Origin: Pontibacter pudoricolor
GTDB taxonomy: Bacteria > Bacteroidota > Bacteroidia > Cytophagales > Hymenobacteraceae
Reading direction: 5' to 3'
DNA: 64,000 bases
NCBI RefSeq assembly: GCF_010092985.1
Contig: NZ_CP048106.1
Location: 2,294,001-2,358,000 of the forward strand
The notes beneath the pieces were generated by a model that saw only the letters and a program-made list of their open reading frames with translations, had not been told where the DNA came from and ran no database searches. Positions 8,163 through 17,263 of this stretch are shown here, in pieces. A program made the translations under genes and the position numbers. The stretch's first letter is position 1. Each line of letters opens with the position of its first letter.

Positions 8163-9881
8163 CTACACTTTCATCAGCTCATTCTCCTTCTTCCCGATCA
8201 AACGCTGAAGTACAAACCCAAACAGGATCACAGCTACGCAACCGATCACGTTGAACCACAGAAAAGCAATGTCCGTGAAGTAAAAGCAGTATAGCACCAC
8301 CAGCTCAGCAAGTATTGCTGCAAAGAAAACCGCGTGACCTTTGATGCGCTTAAAGTAGAAAGCCACCAGGAAAATGCCAAGTATGGTTCCGTAGAAGATG
8401 GAGCCGATAATATTTACGGCCTGTATCAGGTTATCGAGCAGCGAGGCGAATGTGGCAAACAGGATCGCTATAATTCCCCAGGCAACCGTGAAAAGTTTGG
8501 AAGCATTCAGGTAATGCGTGTCGCTGCCGTTGGGGTTAACCGAGCGCTTGTAAATATCCACCACCGTAGTAGATGCCAGCGCATTCAGCTCCGATGCTAC
8601 AGACGACATGGCTGCCGAAAAGATCACAGCCAGCAGCAAACCAACCAAACCGGCAGGCAGGTACTTCATTACAAAAGAGATAAAAACATAGTCCGTGTCC
8701 CGGGTCTCCGCATCCGGAACGGCCGTTTTGATCAGGGTTTTCACTTCTTCGCGTACTTCCTTTCCGGCTGCGTTAAGGTTCTCTACCTGCGCTTCGGCAG
8801 TGGCAATGGCAGCGGCATCGTCTGTTTTAAGGGCAGATACCAGGCCATGCATCGCCTGCTGTTTCTCCTCAAAAATAGAACTATAGTTTGCCTCCAGGGT
8901 GCGGAGCTCGGCGGCGTGTTCGGTGGCGTATACCTTTGTTTTAGTGCCTTCGTTAAAAAAAACCGGTGGCTGGTTAAACTGGTAAAACACGAACACCATT
9001 ACGCCTATAAACAGGATCAGGAACTGCATCGGTATCTTCAGCAAACCATTAAACAGCAACCCCAGCCGGCTTTCGGCAATCGATTTACCACCTAAGTAAC
9101 GCGCCACCTGGCTTTGGTCGGTTCCGAAATACGATAGTGCCAGAAACAAACCACCCGTCATCCCGGACCAGAAATTATAACGGTCGTCCCAGCTGGTTTT
9201 CCAGTCCCAGGAGAAATCTACTACATTCATTTTACCGAGCTTTCCGGCTACGGCCACGGCATCTCCGAAACCCACGTTTTCCGGCAGGTAGCGCACCACC
9301 ATAATCCCGGCAATGATCATCCCGCCCATCATCACGGCCATTTGCTGCTTCTGGGTTACGCTTACCGCTTTTGTACCACCCGACATGGTGTAGATGATCA
9401 CCACCACACCGATAATAAGGTTTGTTATAGTTAAGCTCCAGCCCAGCATAGTAGAAAGTATAATAGCCGGCGCATAAATCGTGATACCCGCAGCCAATCC
9501 ACGCTGAATCAGAAACAATAGTGCAGCCAGCGAGCGGGTTTTCAGGTCGAAGCGGTTCTCCAGGAACTCGTAGGCCGTATACACCTTCAGCCTGTAAAAA
9601 ATAGGAATAACCGTGATGGAGATAATGACCATGGCGATAGGCAAACCGAAATAGAACTGCACAAAGCGCATTCCGTCTTCGTAAGCCTGCCCCGGCGTGG
9701 AAAGGAAAGTGATTGCGCTCGCCTGCGTCGCCATAATAGAAAGTCCGATCGTCCACCACTTCATGGAGTTATCGCCTTTCAGGTAGCCTTCTATGTCTTT
9801 ACTGCCGCGGGTTTTCCAGATGCCGTAAATTACAATAAAGCCCATGGTGCCCAGCAGCACGATCCAGTCTAAAGGTCTCAT
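8163..9881 (-). CDS. Sodium:solute symporter (SSS family)
   Basis: A 572-residue inner-membrane symporter of the SSS/SLC5 family, using sodium to import a small solute (sugars, amino acids and sialic acid are possible; the sequence does not decide). The N-terminus MRPLDWIVLLGTMGFI starts TM1, followed by GTRGSKDIEGYLKG-type loop, WWTIGLSIMATQASAITFLS and GTDQSQVARYLGGKS, all family signatures. Residues about 315-400 form a long, charged, helical extramembrane insertion rich in Ala/Glu, larger than in the core family but seen in Bacteroidota relatives. Its ATG overlaps the stop of a 48-residue membrane peptide by ATGA, implying translational coupling. Confidence 0.93.
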   Translation of the reverse strand: MRPLDWIVLLGTMGFIVIYGIWKTRGSKDIEGYLKGDNSMKWWTIGLSIMATQASAITFLSTPGQAYEDGMRFVQFYFGLPIAMVIISITVIPIFYRLKVYTAYEFLENRFDLKTRSLAALLFLIQRGLAAGITIYAPAIILSTMLGWSLTITNLIIGVVVIIYTMSGGTKAVSVTQKQQMAVMMGGMIIAGIMVVRYLPENVGFGDAVAVAGKLGKMNVVDFSWDWKTSWDDRYNFWSGMTGGLFLALSYFGTDQSQVARYLGGKSIAESRLGLLFNGLLKIPMQFLILFIGVMVFVFYQFNQPPVFFNEGTKTKVYATEHAAELRTLEANYSSIFEEKQQAMHGLVSALKTDDAAAIATAEAQVENLNAAGKEVREEVKTLIKTAVPDAETRDTDYVFISFVMKYLPAGLVGLLLAVIFSAAMSSVASELNALASTTVVDIYKRSVNPNGSDTHYLNASKLFTVAWGIIAILFATFASLLDNLIQAVNIIGSIFYGTILGIFLVAFYFKRIKGHAVFFAAILAELVVLYCFYFTDIAFLWFNVIGCVAVILFGFVLQRLIGKKENELMKV

Positions 9882-10024
9882 TCGTAGAATTTGGTGATGG
9901 CGTAGAACAAAAGAATAAGAAAAGCCAGGTTGCCCAGCACCAGCCAGTACATGCCTTTCCAGCTCTTAAAAAAAGGCGGCTTTACCAGTGCCGGCTCTTC
10001 GTCTACAGGGTGATTGTCTTTCAT
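9878..10024 (-). CDS. Small single-pass membrane protein coupled to the symporter
   Basis: A 48-residue frame beginning MKDNHPVDEEPALVKPP, then a basic/aromatic turn (FFKSWKGMYW) and one hydrophobic helix (LVLGNLAFLILLFYAI) ending TKFYE. Its TGA stop overlaps the symporter ATG in the sequence ATGA, the arrangement of translationally coupled partners, which is the main reason to believe it is real. The acidic N-terminus would be cytoplasmic if the positive-inside rule places the WKG segment inside. I infer a small accessory or stabilising subunit of the transporter; I do not recognise a named family. Confidence 0.75.
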   Translation of the reverse strand: MKDNHPVDEEPALVKPPFFKSWKGMYWLVLGNLAFLILLFYAITKFYE

Positions 10025-10196
10025 ATTTTTCTTGATGATAGACTATTTGACAAAAGACTAAGGACTTGATGAAAAAATTGGATTGCCAATCTCGATAATA
10101 ATTCGCTTTCGGATGAAGATCTAAATGAGCTATTTTGCTGCGCCACAACTATAGTTTATTGTCCTTTGTCCTTTGTCTAAAAGTCTTAAGTCTGAT

Positions 10197-12737
10197 CTAT
10201 TTCATACTTGATTTAGTAGCGTTGCCCGATCCATTGTGTTTGCCCAGCGAGATCAGGTTTACAAATAAACGGTAAGCGCCCGGCACACCGGCAGGCAGCT
10301 CCCGGAACCACGAATAACCGGTATAGATATAGTTGCCTTTGCCATACTTAGCCACCAGCAAACCGCCATCACGGGCAGGCTCGCCTGGGTCATTCGACGA
10401 TAGAATAGCTTCGTACTCGCTGCTCCACTCGTTCGGGAAATACAGGCCTCGCTCCTGCACCCAGCCATCAAAATCTTTCTTCGTGATCTTGTTTGGTGTG
10501 TTCAGCACCGGGTGACCTGGCTTCAGGAAACGCACTTCGGCATCCTCTACCGTAACTCTGTCGCGGGATAATTTTAATGGATACGGCCCTACATTTGGCA
10601 GCACCAGTGCGTGGTTGGTATTGTACTGCACAATCAGGTTGCCCCCGTTCTGCACATACTCCATTAAGGCAGGCTGATGATGCTTTAACCTGTCGATGGT
10701 ATTGTAAGCCCGCACGCCCAAAATAATGGCATCGAACTGCTGCAGGTAATTTAACCGCATGTCGCTGTCGCGGAGCATGGTTACGTCGTAACCGATCTGA
10801 CGCAGACTGGTCGGGATGTCGTCGCCGGCTCCCATTATGTAGCCAATCTTTTCGCCGTTCTTTTTTAGGTCCAGCTTTACAATTTTAGCCGATGCATCCG
10901 GGAAAGTGGTTTGTGCAGGTATGTGGCTGTAGTTGATCTCATCCAGACTATAACTATAGTTCTTACCATCTATAGTTGCAATGGCTTTTAGCTGAGCCTC
11001 ATGCTGGCCTTTTGGCGGCGTAATCATAAATGCTACGTTTTGCTCCGCACCTTTTGCCTGTAAGTTAAAAGCTATAGTTGCGGGCTCCGCTTTCCAGCCT
11101 TTAGGTAGATCCAAACTTACTTTACCGGCTACATTTGCTTTACCAGCCTTCACGCGCACATTTACCTGTTTCGGCTCTTGATCGGCAAACATATAAACCC
11201 CTTCGCCCACATTTACAAACACAGGCGGCGTAACCACAAACGGACGGTACACTTCCCCTTCTACCGGGTCGGTGCGTTTATAAACTACAGGCACTGTTGC
11301 AGTTAAAGGCTCTCCGGCAACAGTTAACGAAAACGTAACCACCGCAGCAGGATCATTCTCAGGCTTGCCGATATCCTCGAAACCATCTACAGCGAACATG
11401 CCCAGGGTTCCCGGCCTGCGCAGCCAGTAAGGTTGCGCGTAAGCCATAGTTGCCGGCAGTTTTATAGTAGTACTGTACTTTACAGGGTCGTTGTGCGCCA
11501 GCTGTTTTTGCAGGGTTGTATCTTTTGCCGCAAAACTATAGTTGACAGTGTTTATAGTTACGGGTGTGGCCGAGCGGTTTATAGCTTCGATGTTAAATGC
11601 CAAAGCCTGTCCGGGGGCAGCAGAGAAATCGGTGGCTGTAACTTCCAGGTACAGGCCCATGGCATCCTGTATCAACTCATTTATGGCCTCGGTTTTCAGC
11701 TGCTTCCAGGGGCTGTCAGGTAATTTCTGTAATTCTTTCCGGGCGGCCAGCAAGGCCGGAACTATAGTTGCAGGCTCCGTTGGTTTATAGGTATCAATCG
11801 CTTTCTGAATGAGCTTTTCCACTTTGTCGCCGCCTTTTACGCGTGCCCAGGTGGTGTTTATGCCTTCCAGCAGTTCTTTTTCCGCTTTGTCGCCTTTGGC
11901 GTGCTGCAGGTATTCAATAGACGTGCCACGCGAGGCAGCAGCTCCGAATCCCTGGCTTTTGTGCATGCTTCGGCTGGCAGCAGCAATTTCGCCATACGAC
12001 TGGCCCAACAGCGGATTGTAACCGCCCACATCCACTTTCAGCAGTTTATCTACATATTTATCAAACTCCGCCTGGCTGCCAAACGACCATACACCCGTGT
12101 TCCACAAGAGTCTTTTCGGCTGCCATACCTGTACATGCTTCAGTTGCTCCGGAAAGCGTTTTGGGTCGGCGGCGGCGGTAAAGGCTTCTTCAGCCAAAAC
12201 GGCTGAGGCTGTGTGTTGCCCGTGGCCGGCGCGCTCATCCGGCGGGAAGCGGGTAATCATCACATCAGGCCTGAACTTACGGATCACCCAAACCATGTCG
12301 GCCAGCACCTGCTCCTTGTCCCAGATGTTAAATGTCTCGTCAGCGTTTTTAGAATAGCCAAAGTCGTTGGCGCGGGTAAAGAACTGCACTCCCCCATCTG
12401 TACGGCGGGCCTGTAGCAGTTCCTGCGTTCTTATAATGCCCAGTTCTTCCCGTATTTCCGGACCGATCAGATTCTGGCCGCCATCGCCGCGCGTAATGGA
12501 AAGGTAGCCGGTGTTGTATAGTTTTTCGTTGCTGAGGTGCGTTATCAGGCGGGTGTTTTCATCGTCGGGGTGGGCAGCGATATAGAGCACAGAGCCCAGC
12601 ACATTCAATTTCCTGAGCTTCTGAAGTATTTCTGATGACGATGATTTTTCGGGTGCCTGGGCATGTGCTTCCGAAATTGAAAATAAAAAAAAGTTAACTA
12701 CCAGAATCAGGTGCAATACGAAAGGCCGGAATTTCAT
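10197..12737 (-). CDS. Secreted PIG-L family deacetylase with C-terminal ThuA-like domain
   Basis: An 846-residue exported enzyme. A signal peptide (MKFRPFVLHLILVVNFFLF...EAHA) precedes the PIG-L/LmbE domain, which removes N-acetyl groups from sugar substrates using zinc: the metal motif AHPDDE is at residues 55-60, with TRGDGGQN and a later GHGQH histidine pair. A middle region (about 370-620) has beta-sandwich-like repeats, including NEW3-type putative sugar-binding segments. The last 200 residues (from KIVKLDLKKNGEKIGYIMG) resemble a ThuA/glutamine-amidotransferase-like fold with FDAIILGVRAYN and GGNLIVQYN. The closest architecture in Bacteroidota is annotated as LmbE deacetylase. The substrate is unknown. 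Confidence 0.9.
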   Translation of the reverse strand: MKFRPFVLHLILVVNFFLFSISEAHAQAPEKSSSSEILQKLRKLNVLGSVLYIAAHPDDENTRLITHLSNEKLYNTGYLSITRGDGGQNLIGPEIREELGIIRTQELLQARRTDGGVQFFTRANDFGYSKNADETFNIWDKEQVLADMVWVIRKFRPDVMITRFPPDERAGHGQHTASAVLAEEAFTAAADPKRFPEQLKHVQVWQPKRLLWNTGVWSFGSQAEFDKYVDKLLKVDVGGYNPLLGQSYGEIAAASRSMHKSQGFGAAASRGTSIEYLQHAKGDKAEKELLEGINTTWARVKGGDKVEKLIQKAIDTYKPTEPATIVPALLAARKELQKLPDSPWKQLKTEAINELIQDAMGLYLEVTATDFSAAPGQALAFNIEAINRSATPVTINTVNYSFAAKDTTLQKQLAHNDPVKYSTTIKLPATMAYAQPYWLRRPGTLGMFAVDGFEDIGKPENDPAAVVTFSLTVAGEPLTATVPVVYKRTDPVEGEVYRPFVVTPPVFVNVGEGVYMFADQEPKQVNVRVKAGKANVAGKVSLDLPKGWKAEPATIAFNLQAKGAEQNVAFMITPPKGQHEAQLKAIATIDGKNYSYSLDEINYSHIPAQTTFPDASAKIVKLDLKKNGEKIGYIMGAGDDIPTSLRQIGYDVTMLRDSDMRLNYLQQFDAIILGVRAYNTIDRLKHHQPALMEYVQNGGNLIVQYNTNHALVLPNVGPYPLKLSRDRVTVEDAEVRFLKPGHPVLNTPNKITKKDFDGWVQERGLYFPNEWSSEYEAILSSNDPGEPARDGGLLVAKYGKGNYIYTGYSWFRELPAGVPGAYRLFVNLISLGKHNGSGNATKSSMK

Positions 12738-13212
12738 AGTTATAGAGTATGCTATGTTGTAGAAAAGACAGTACTTTAGGCTGTCAGTAAGGTAAAACTA
12801 ATCATTTTGAATGAGTTTTGGTGAAACAGTGTTAAACCATCAGATAAAATGCATTTTTCAGAAGACATACAACGCTGTGAATAATGCAGAATCAACTATA
12901 GCATATGCAGCGGCGCTGCTTATTACACATTAAAAATTACAATTGTATAGTAGATTAGTTTATAAACAGAATCATAACACAGGATTTAGTTGAAGTATTT
13001 AATCAAAAAATAAAAGAATAAAGACACTTGCTTCTATATATTTCCTATGCTATGTTTGTAGTAGACAAAGAACTTTTTGATTTTTTCTGTTAAAAAAATC
13101 TCTGAATTACTTTAAGAACCAGGCACCCTTAAAGCCGTATTTAAGCTAGTTTGAAACGTTTTACCTACTAGCCGGTACCGCTTAATTCTGTTTCTTACCT
13201 TAACAGACCAAC
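12738..13212. other. AT-rich divergent intergenic region
   Basis: This 475-base gap separates the divergently transcribed deacetylase and the 231-residue membrane protein. No coding frame of note is seen. It contains one good promoter (13028-13058, plus strand) and a probable leader of about 150 bases for the rightward gene. Confidence 0.7.
13028..13058 (+). promoter_or_regulatory. Bacteroidota-type promoter for the 13213 gene
   Basis: TTG at 13028-13030, 20 bases, then TATGTTTG at 13051-13058, a close match to the primary sigma factor consensus TTTG-N17..23-TAnnTTTG. The implied leader is roughly 145-150 bases. Confidence 0.7.
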
Positions 13213-13908
13213 ATGGCAAACCAATTAGAAAGCAAGATTGAGGACTTTGCGTTCGATTATCTGAAAAATTATTATTCTCAACAGTATGCAACCGGCAATA
13301 TACTTGTCGGGCAGAATGAGAAAACAAAACGCGGCAATACTACTGATGGCATGTTGGCATTTAAAAAACCCACCGGCGAAGCTTTTTTAGCAAATATCAG
13401 CATGCAGCAATCGGCTTGCCTGGTTAATATGCTTACCAACTATAAAAAGAAGGGCTTAGGTAAGTTAAGATTAGTTACCCCTCTGGTTCTGGCAATGCTT
13501 TGCTTTACACTTGGCAAAACAACCGGCAACATACTGGTGATGTTTATTGCACCTATAGTTATAGCCCCGCTCGGGTTTATGCTGCACACCTACCTACTTA
13601 AAAGGTACCGTTACCGCCAGCTAGAAACACTACTTAATACTGTAAAACAGGCTCCTGCCGATGAGCAATGGATCGGTTTATCGATCAGCAGTCTGGTGCT
13701 CAGGAACAACACGCTTGCTAAAACATTGCTTGAGATGTGCCAGCAGAAAGGGCTGGGCCTGATAACAGTTGGTAAAAGAAATAAAGTTGTACTGATGCAA
13801 CGTCCGCAAAATAAAGTATCCCGCCGGAGCGATTTTTTATCTTATTACTCCTCTGAAGCTACTATTCGCAGAGCCATAAACGAAGACCATGTATTGCGTG
13901 TAGCATAA
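13213..13908 (+). CDS. Unknown membrane protein
   Basis: A 231-residue protein starting MANQLESKIEDFAFDYLKNYY. The first 95 residues and the last 110 are soluble-looking; between them are two closely spaced hydrophobic helices (LVTPLVLAMLCFTLG and ILVMFIAPIVIAPLGFML) followed by a basic KRYRYR stretch, suggesting a hairpin in the inner membrane with both ends in the cytoplasm. The first part contains a segment (GQNEKTKRGNTTDGMLAFKK) that reads like a nuclease-type beta hairpin, but no catalytic set is complete, so I do not assign a function. It has its own promoter and terminator and so is monocistronic. Confidence 0.8.
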   Translation: MANQLESKIEDFAFDYLKNYYSQQYATGNILVGQNEKTKRGNTTDGMLAFKKPTGEAFLANISMQQSACLVNMLTNYKKKGLGKLRLVTPLVLAMLCFTLGKTTGNILVMFIAPIVIAPLGFMLHTYLLKRYRYRQLETLLNTVKQAPADEQWIGLSISSLVLRNNTLAKTLLEMCQQKGLGLITVGKRNKVVLMQRPQNKVSRRSDFLSYYSSEATIRRAINEDHVLRVA

Positions 13909-13930
13909 CAGGAAAAATACAGCAAAATAA

Positions 13931-13968
13931 AAAGGCCCCGTTTCATTCAGTTGAAACGGGGCCTTTTT
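13931..13968 (+). terminator. Hairpin terminator after the 13213 gene
   Basis: AGGCCCCGTTTCA pairs perfectly with TGAAACGGGGCCT around a six-base loop and is followed by TTTTTAT. Confidence 0.9.
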
Positions 13969-14099
13969 ATTTGCTTACACATATCCTGATTCCTTCCTGC
14001 CATTTTATCCTTTTCCGGAACAGAAATATCAAAACCGCCACTTTACCGTAGATAGCCCGTACTTACTATAAAATTTTTTATTACTCTAGTAATCTTACC

Positions 14100-14492
14100 G
14101 TGAACATACTCTTTAAAATACTGGCTTATAGTTTTGTTATAGTTTCTTTAGGTAGCTGCCGTGGCGATGAACCTAAACGCATGCCAGATACGATCCCTGA
14201 TATAAAGGGCAGCATAATCAGCCTTACCGAGACCGGTACAACTCAAAAAAACAGCAGGTTACAGCTAATTGTGGAAGCTGAGAAAGGGAATACAGCAACT
14301 TACCCGCAGGCAAGTGTTAAAGTAGACGAAAATACGCTGATAGAAGATAGTAACGGAAAACGGTTAAAAGCGGGGCAGTTAAAGCAAGGGCAGCAGGTAG
14401 AAATCTGGTTTGATGGTGCCGTTCTGGAATCGATGCCGGTACAGGCCACAGCTATTGCCATCAGAGCAAGCACGCAGCCGGGCAAACTATAG
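14100..14492 (+). CDS. Small lipoprotein, DUF3221-like
   Basis: A 130-residue protein that begins with GTG. The N-terminus MNILFKILAYSFVIVSLGSC is a lipoprotein signal with lipobox LGSC, so it should be anchored in a membrane. The rest (DIKGSIISLTET, VKVDENTLIEDSNGKRL, GQQVEIWFDGAVLESMPVQA) is the pattern of DUF3221/YobA-like small OB-type beta barrels. The function of that family is not known. No neighbour is close enough to imply an operon. An ATG start is absent nearby; the GTG is supported by the signal peptide beginning directly after it. Confidence 0.75.
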   Translation: MNILFKILAYSFVIVSLGSCRGDEPKRMPDTIPDIKGSIISLTETGTTQKNSRLQLIVEAEKGNTATYPQASVKVDENTLIEDSNGKRLKAGQLKQGQQVEIWFDGAVLESMPVQATAIAIRASTQPGKL

Positions 14493-14712
14493 TTCTGAAT
14501 AGCTAAAACGCAACTGCTTTAATGCAGGTGGAAACGTAAAACCACAGCCTGGATAAAATGGCACTTATACCAGGTTTCCTTATTGCCGTATACTGACAAG
14601 CTGCCCTCTATTATTCTAGCGCTCAATGCTATAGCTATCCCTCTTAAAACAGGCTCTCCTGTAACACCCTGTCCCTCTACAGCGCATACTTATTTCAGCT
14701 AAACTGTTTTAC

Positions 14713-15135
14713 ATGAAAGAAGCTCAGATCAGTCAGGTAAATTTAGTGAACAGGCAGGGCGAAAGCTATCTTACCATAACCTGGCACAGAAACTACACGC
14801 TAGCCAAATGGCATAACCACATTTTGGCAGATGATGTTATAAAAGGTGCAAAAGCCTTTCTCGAATTTATCCGTGAACACCCCTGCCCTAAATTACTCAA
14901 CGATAAATCTGAAGCAACCGGCGATTGGCAGGACGCAAACGACTGGCTGGAATATGAGTGGCTGCCCGCTGTTTATAAATCGGGTCTGAGGTGTCTTGCC
15001 CATGTGTACTCCCATAGTATGTTTAGCCAGCTCTCTGCCCGCGACCTGCGCGGGCGTGTGGATCCGCCTTTGCTTATGAAGAATTTCCTGGACTTTAGGA
15101 CCGCAGAAAAGTGGGTACTCAGCTGCAATCCTTAA
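14713..15135 (+). CDS. Unknown protein, possible STAS/SEC14-like fold
   Basis: A soluble 140-residue protein. The pattern LTITWHRNYTLAKW near the N-terminus, KLLNDKSEATGDWQDANDWLEYEWLPAV in the middle, GLRCLAHVYS, and a C-terminal FLDFRTAEKWVLS is reminiscent of Bacteroidota SpoIIAA-like (STAS/SEC14) proteins, in which one strand carries a conserved D after a hydrophobic run. This is a fold-level impression, not a firm family match. It is not in an operon; the next gene is convergent. Confidence 0.7.
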   Translation: MKEAQISQVNLVNRQGESYLTITWHRNYTLAKWHNHILADDVIKGAKAFLEFIREHPCPKLLNDKSEATGDWQDANDWLEYEWLPAVYKSGLRCLAHVYSHSMFSQLSARDLRGRVDPPLLMKNFLDFRTAEKWVLSCNP

Positions 15136-15153
15136 ACTATAGGTAGCTATCGA

Positions 15154-15348
15154 TTAGCGGTCCACTCCGGCAAGCGTGGCAGGCGCTACGTAAACAACTT
15201 CTATGGTATCCAGGGCTATAGTTGCTACCGGCTCTTCGTAAGCAGTGTAAGCTACATTGGTTGAAACTGGTTTTGGCAGGCTTGTAGTTTCTTTGCACAT
15301 AAGACCGAAACCAAATAAAGATGCGGAAAGTAGGATCAGGATTTTCAT
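15154..15348 (-). CDS. Small exported peptide of unknown function
   Basis: A 64-residue protein with a signal sequence MKILILLSASLFGFGLMCKE; the LMC could serve as a weak lipobox. The mature part is rich in Val, Ala and Thr and has no known domain. Coding potential is supported by the signal peptide at an ATG and by the frame ending just after the convergent 14713 gene; evidence is otherwise slim. Confidence 0.5.
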   Translation of the reverse strand: MKILILLSASLFGFGLMCKETTSLPKPVSTNVAYTAYEEPVATIALDTIEVVYVAPATLAGVDR

Positions 15349-15634
15349 AATTTTAAGTGTTATAAGTGTTTTACAATTATTTATGATACAAATATATTAT
15401 ACAGTACTATGTAATGCAAGCTACTGTTACATACTTTACTACTAAACTATACCAACAACCGGAATTTATCCGTGAACAGCCATTTGGAGCAGATGAAAAA
15501 ATTCAGAAAAAAGGCGCTATAATACAACCTCAGCTATAGTAACAGACACAGATTTACATTCGGGCCCTGCTAATACAAGAGGGTCCTTCTCCGCTACTGC
15601 ATATTCCGCTATATTTGCAGGCATTTTAAACTAT

Positions 15635-17122
15635 ATGGAGCAGCAAACACAAAACACCAGGGAGACAGCGCAACAAAGCACCGGTTTCAAGCGCGAGATC
15701 ACGTTATTCGATGCGATCATGATCGTAACGGGTGGAATGATCGGATCGGGTATCTTTATCGTTACCGCTGATATTTCGAGAGCCGTGGTTTCGCCGGGCA
15801 ATATGCTGCTCGTGTGGGCCGTTTCCGGCTTTTTAACTATAGTTGGGGCTATAAGCTATGGCGAGCTCTCCTCTATGTTCCCCAAAGTAGGTGGCCAATA
15901 CGTGTACCTGAAAGAGGCTTATAACAAACTGGTGGCTTTCCTGTATGGCTGGACCTTGTTTTTAGTGATACAGACCGGTGTAATTGCCGCAGTTTGTGTG
16001 GCCTTCGCCAAGTTTACCGGTGTGCTCTTCCCGTGGTTTTCTGATAATAACGTGCTGTTCAGCATAGGTGGCTTCAATTTCAGTACAGTGCAGTTGCTGG
16101 CTATAGTTAGTATTGTGGGCCTTACGTACATTAACACCAGGGGTGTTGACAGCGGCAAGTTCATCCAGAACATTTTCAGCAGTACCAAACTGATCGCCCT
16201 TTTCGGCCTCATTCTGTTAGGCTTGCTCTTTGGGGTGAATGAGACTGCCATCCAGGCCAACTTCTCAGATTTCTGGGGAACGCAAACGGCAACAGACGGC
16301 ACATCGTTGTTACCGCCAACCAGCATTGCCCTTATTACTGCCATCGGCATGGCCATGGTGGGCGCCCTTTTCTCTTCTGACGCCTGGAACAACATTGGCT
16401 TCTCCGGTGACGAGATCGTGAACCCGAAACGCACCATTGTTTTGAGTATGGTGATCGGGTCGGCGCTTGTTACGGGCATTTACCTGCTCATTAACCTGGT
16501 TTACCTGCTGGTACTGCCCATGCACGGAAGCGCCTCCGCCACCGACATTATGGGCCAGGGAATTACGTTTGCCAACAACGACCGCGTAGGTACTGCTGTA
16601 GCCGAAATTATCGGGGGTTACAAAGCAACTATAGCCATTGCCCTGCTCATCATGGTTTCTACGTTCGGCTGTAGCAACGGCGCCATCCTTTCCGGGGCAA
16701 GAGTGTACTATGCCATTGCCAAAGACGGCTTGTTTTTCAAAAGCATGGGCCGCCTGAACAAGAACGGTGTGCCGGAAGCAGCACTTTGGTTCCAGTGTAT
16801 TTGGGCCTGCCTTCTTTGCCTGTCGGGTTCCTACAACCAGCTCCTCGACTACGTTATTTTTGCTGTAATGCTGTTTTATATCCTGACCATAATCGGCGTA
16901 TTTGTTCTGCGGGTAAAGCGCCCAGACCTGCCGCGCCCTTACAAAGCATTTGGCTATCCTGTACTCCCGGCGCTTTATATTTTGCTGGCTTCTGCCATCT
17001 GTGTTATCCTGCTTATCTATAAACCAACTTACACCTGGCCGGGGCTTATTATAGTGGCACTGGGTATACCGGTCTATTATTACTTCGGCAAGAAATTCTC
17101 CGAGCAAAACACGGAAGCATAA
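15635..17122 (+). CDS. APC family amino acid permease
   Basis: A 495-residue, 12-TM inner-membrane transporter of the amino acid-polyamine-organocation superfamily, LAT-like subgroup. The first unwound helix carries GGMIGSGIF (about residues 32-40), followed by YGELSSMFPKVGGQYVYLKEAY, and the fifth conserved region SSDAWNNIGFSGDEI. The substrate is a neutral or broad amino acid set by family, but cannot be narrowed from sequence. A TATATTTG word at 15610 could be its -7 element but lacks a clear -33 box. It has its own strong terminator, so it is monocistronic. Confidence 0.93.
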   Translation: MEQQTQNTRETAQQSTGFKREITLFDAIMIVTGGMIGSGIFIVTADISRAVVSPGNMLLVWAVSGFLTIVGAISYGELSSMFPKVGGQYVYLKEAYNKLVAFLYGWTLFLVIQTGVIAAVCVAFAKFTGVLFPWFSDNNVLFSIGGFNFSTVQLLAIVSIVGLTYINTRGVDSGKFIQNIFSSTKLIALFGLILLGLLFGVNETAIQANFSDFWGTQTATDGTSLLPPTSIALITAIGMAMVGALFSSDAWNNIGFSGDEIVNPKRTIVLSMVIGSALVTGIYLLINLVYLLVLPMHGSASATDIMGQGITFANNDRVGTAVAEIIGGYKATIAIALLIMVSTFGCSNGAILSGARVYYAIAKDGLFFKSMGRLNKNGVPEAALWFQCIWACLLCLSGSYNQLLDYVIFAVMLFYILTIIGVFVLRVKRPDLPRPYKAFGYPVLPALYILLASAICVILLIYKPTYTWPGLIIVALGIPVYYYFGKKFSEQNTEA

Positions 17123-17140
17123 TACCAGTCTTTGAACTAT

Positions 17141-17180
17141 AAAAAATGCCTGCTCCAACTAAAAAGAGCAGGCATTTTTT
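17141..17180 (+). terminator. Hairpin terminator after the permease
   Basis: AAAAAATGCCTGCTC and GAGCAGGCATTTTTT form a perfect 15-base stem with a ten-base loop. Confidence 0.9.
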
Positions 17181-17263
17181 ATAGTACCAAACCAGATGCC
17201 CCCCCAGGTCCGAACACCTTCCTTGTGCTCACGTAGTTAGGTACATTACAAACCAGAACGCTC

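Noticed and set aside
8334-9095. Antisense frame over the symporter
   Set aside because: Covers conserved transmembrane segments of the symporter on the other strand; not a separate gene.
16310-17158. Long antisense frame over the permease
   Set aside because: It is on the opposite strand of a well-supported APC permease and runs into its terminator; a shadow frame.
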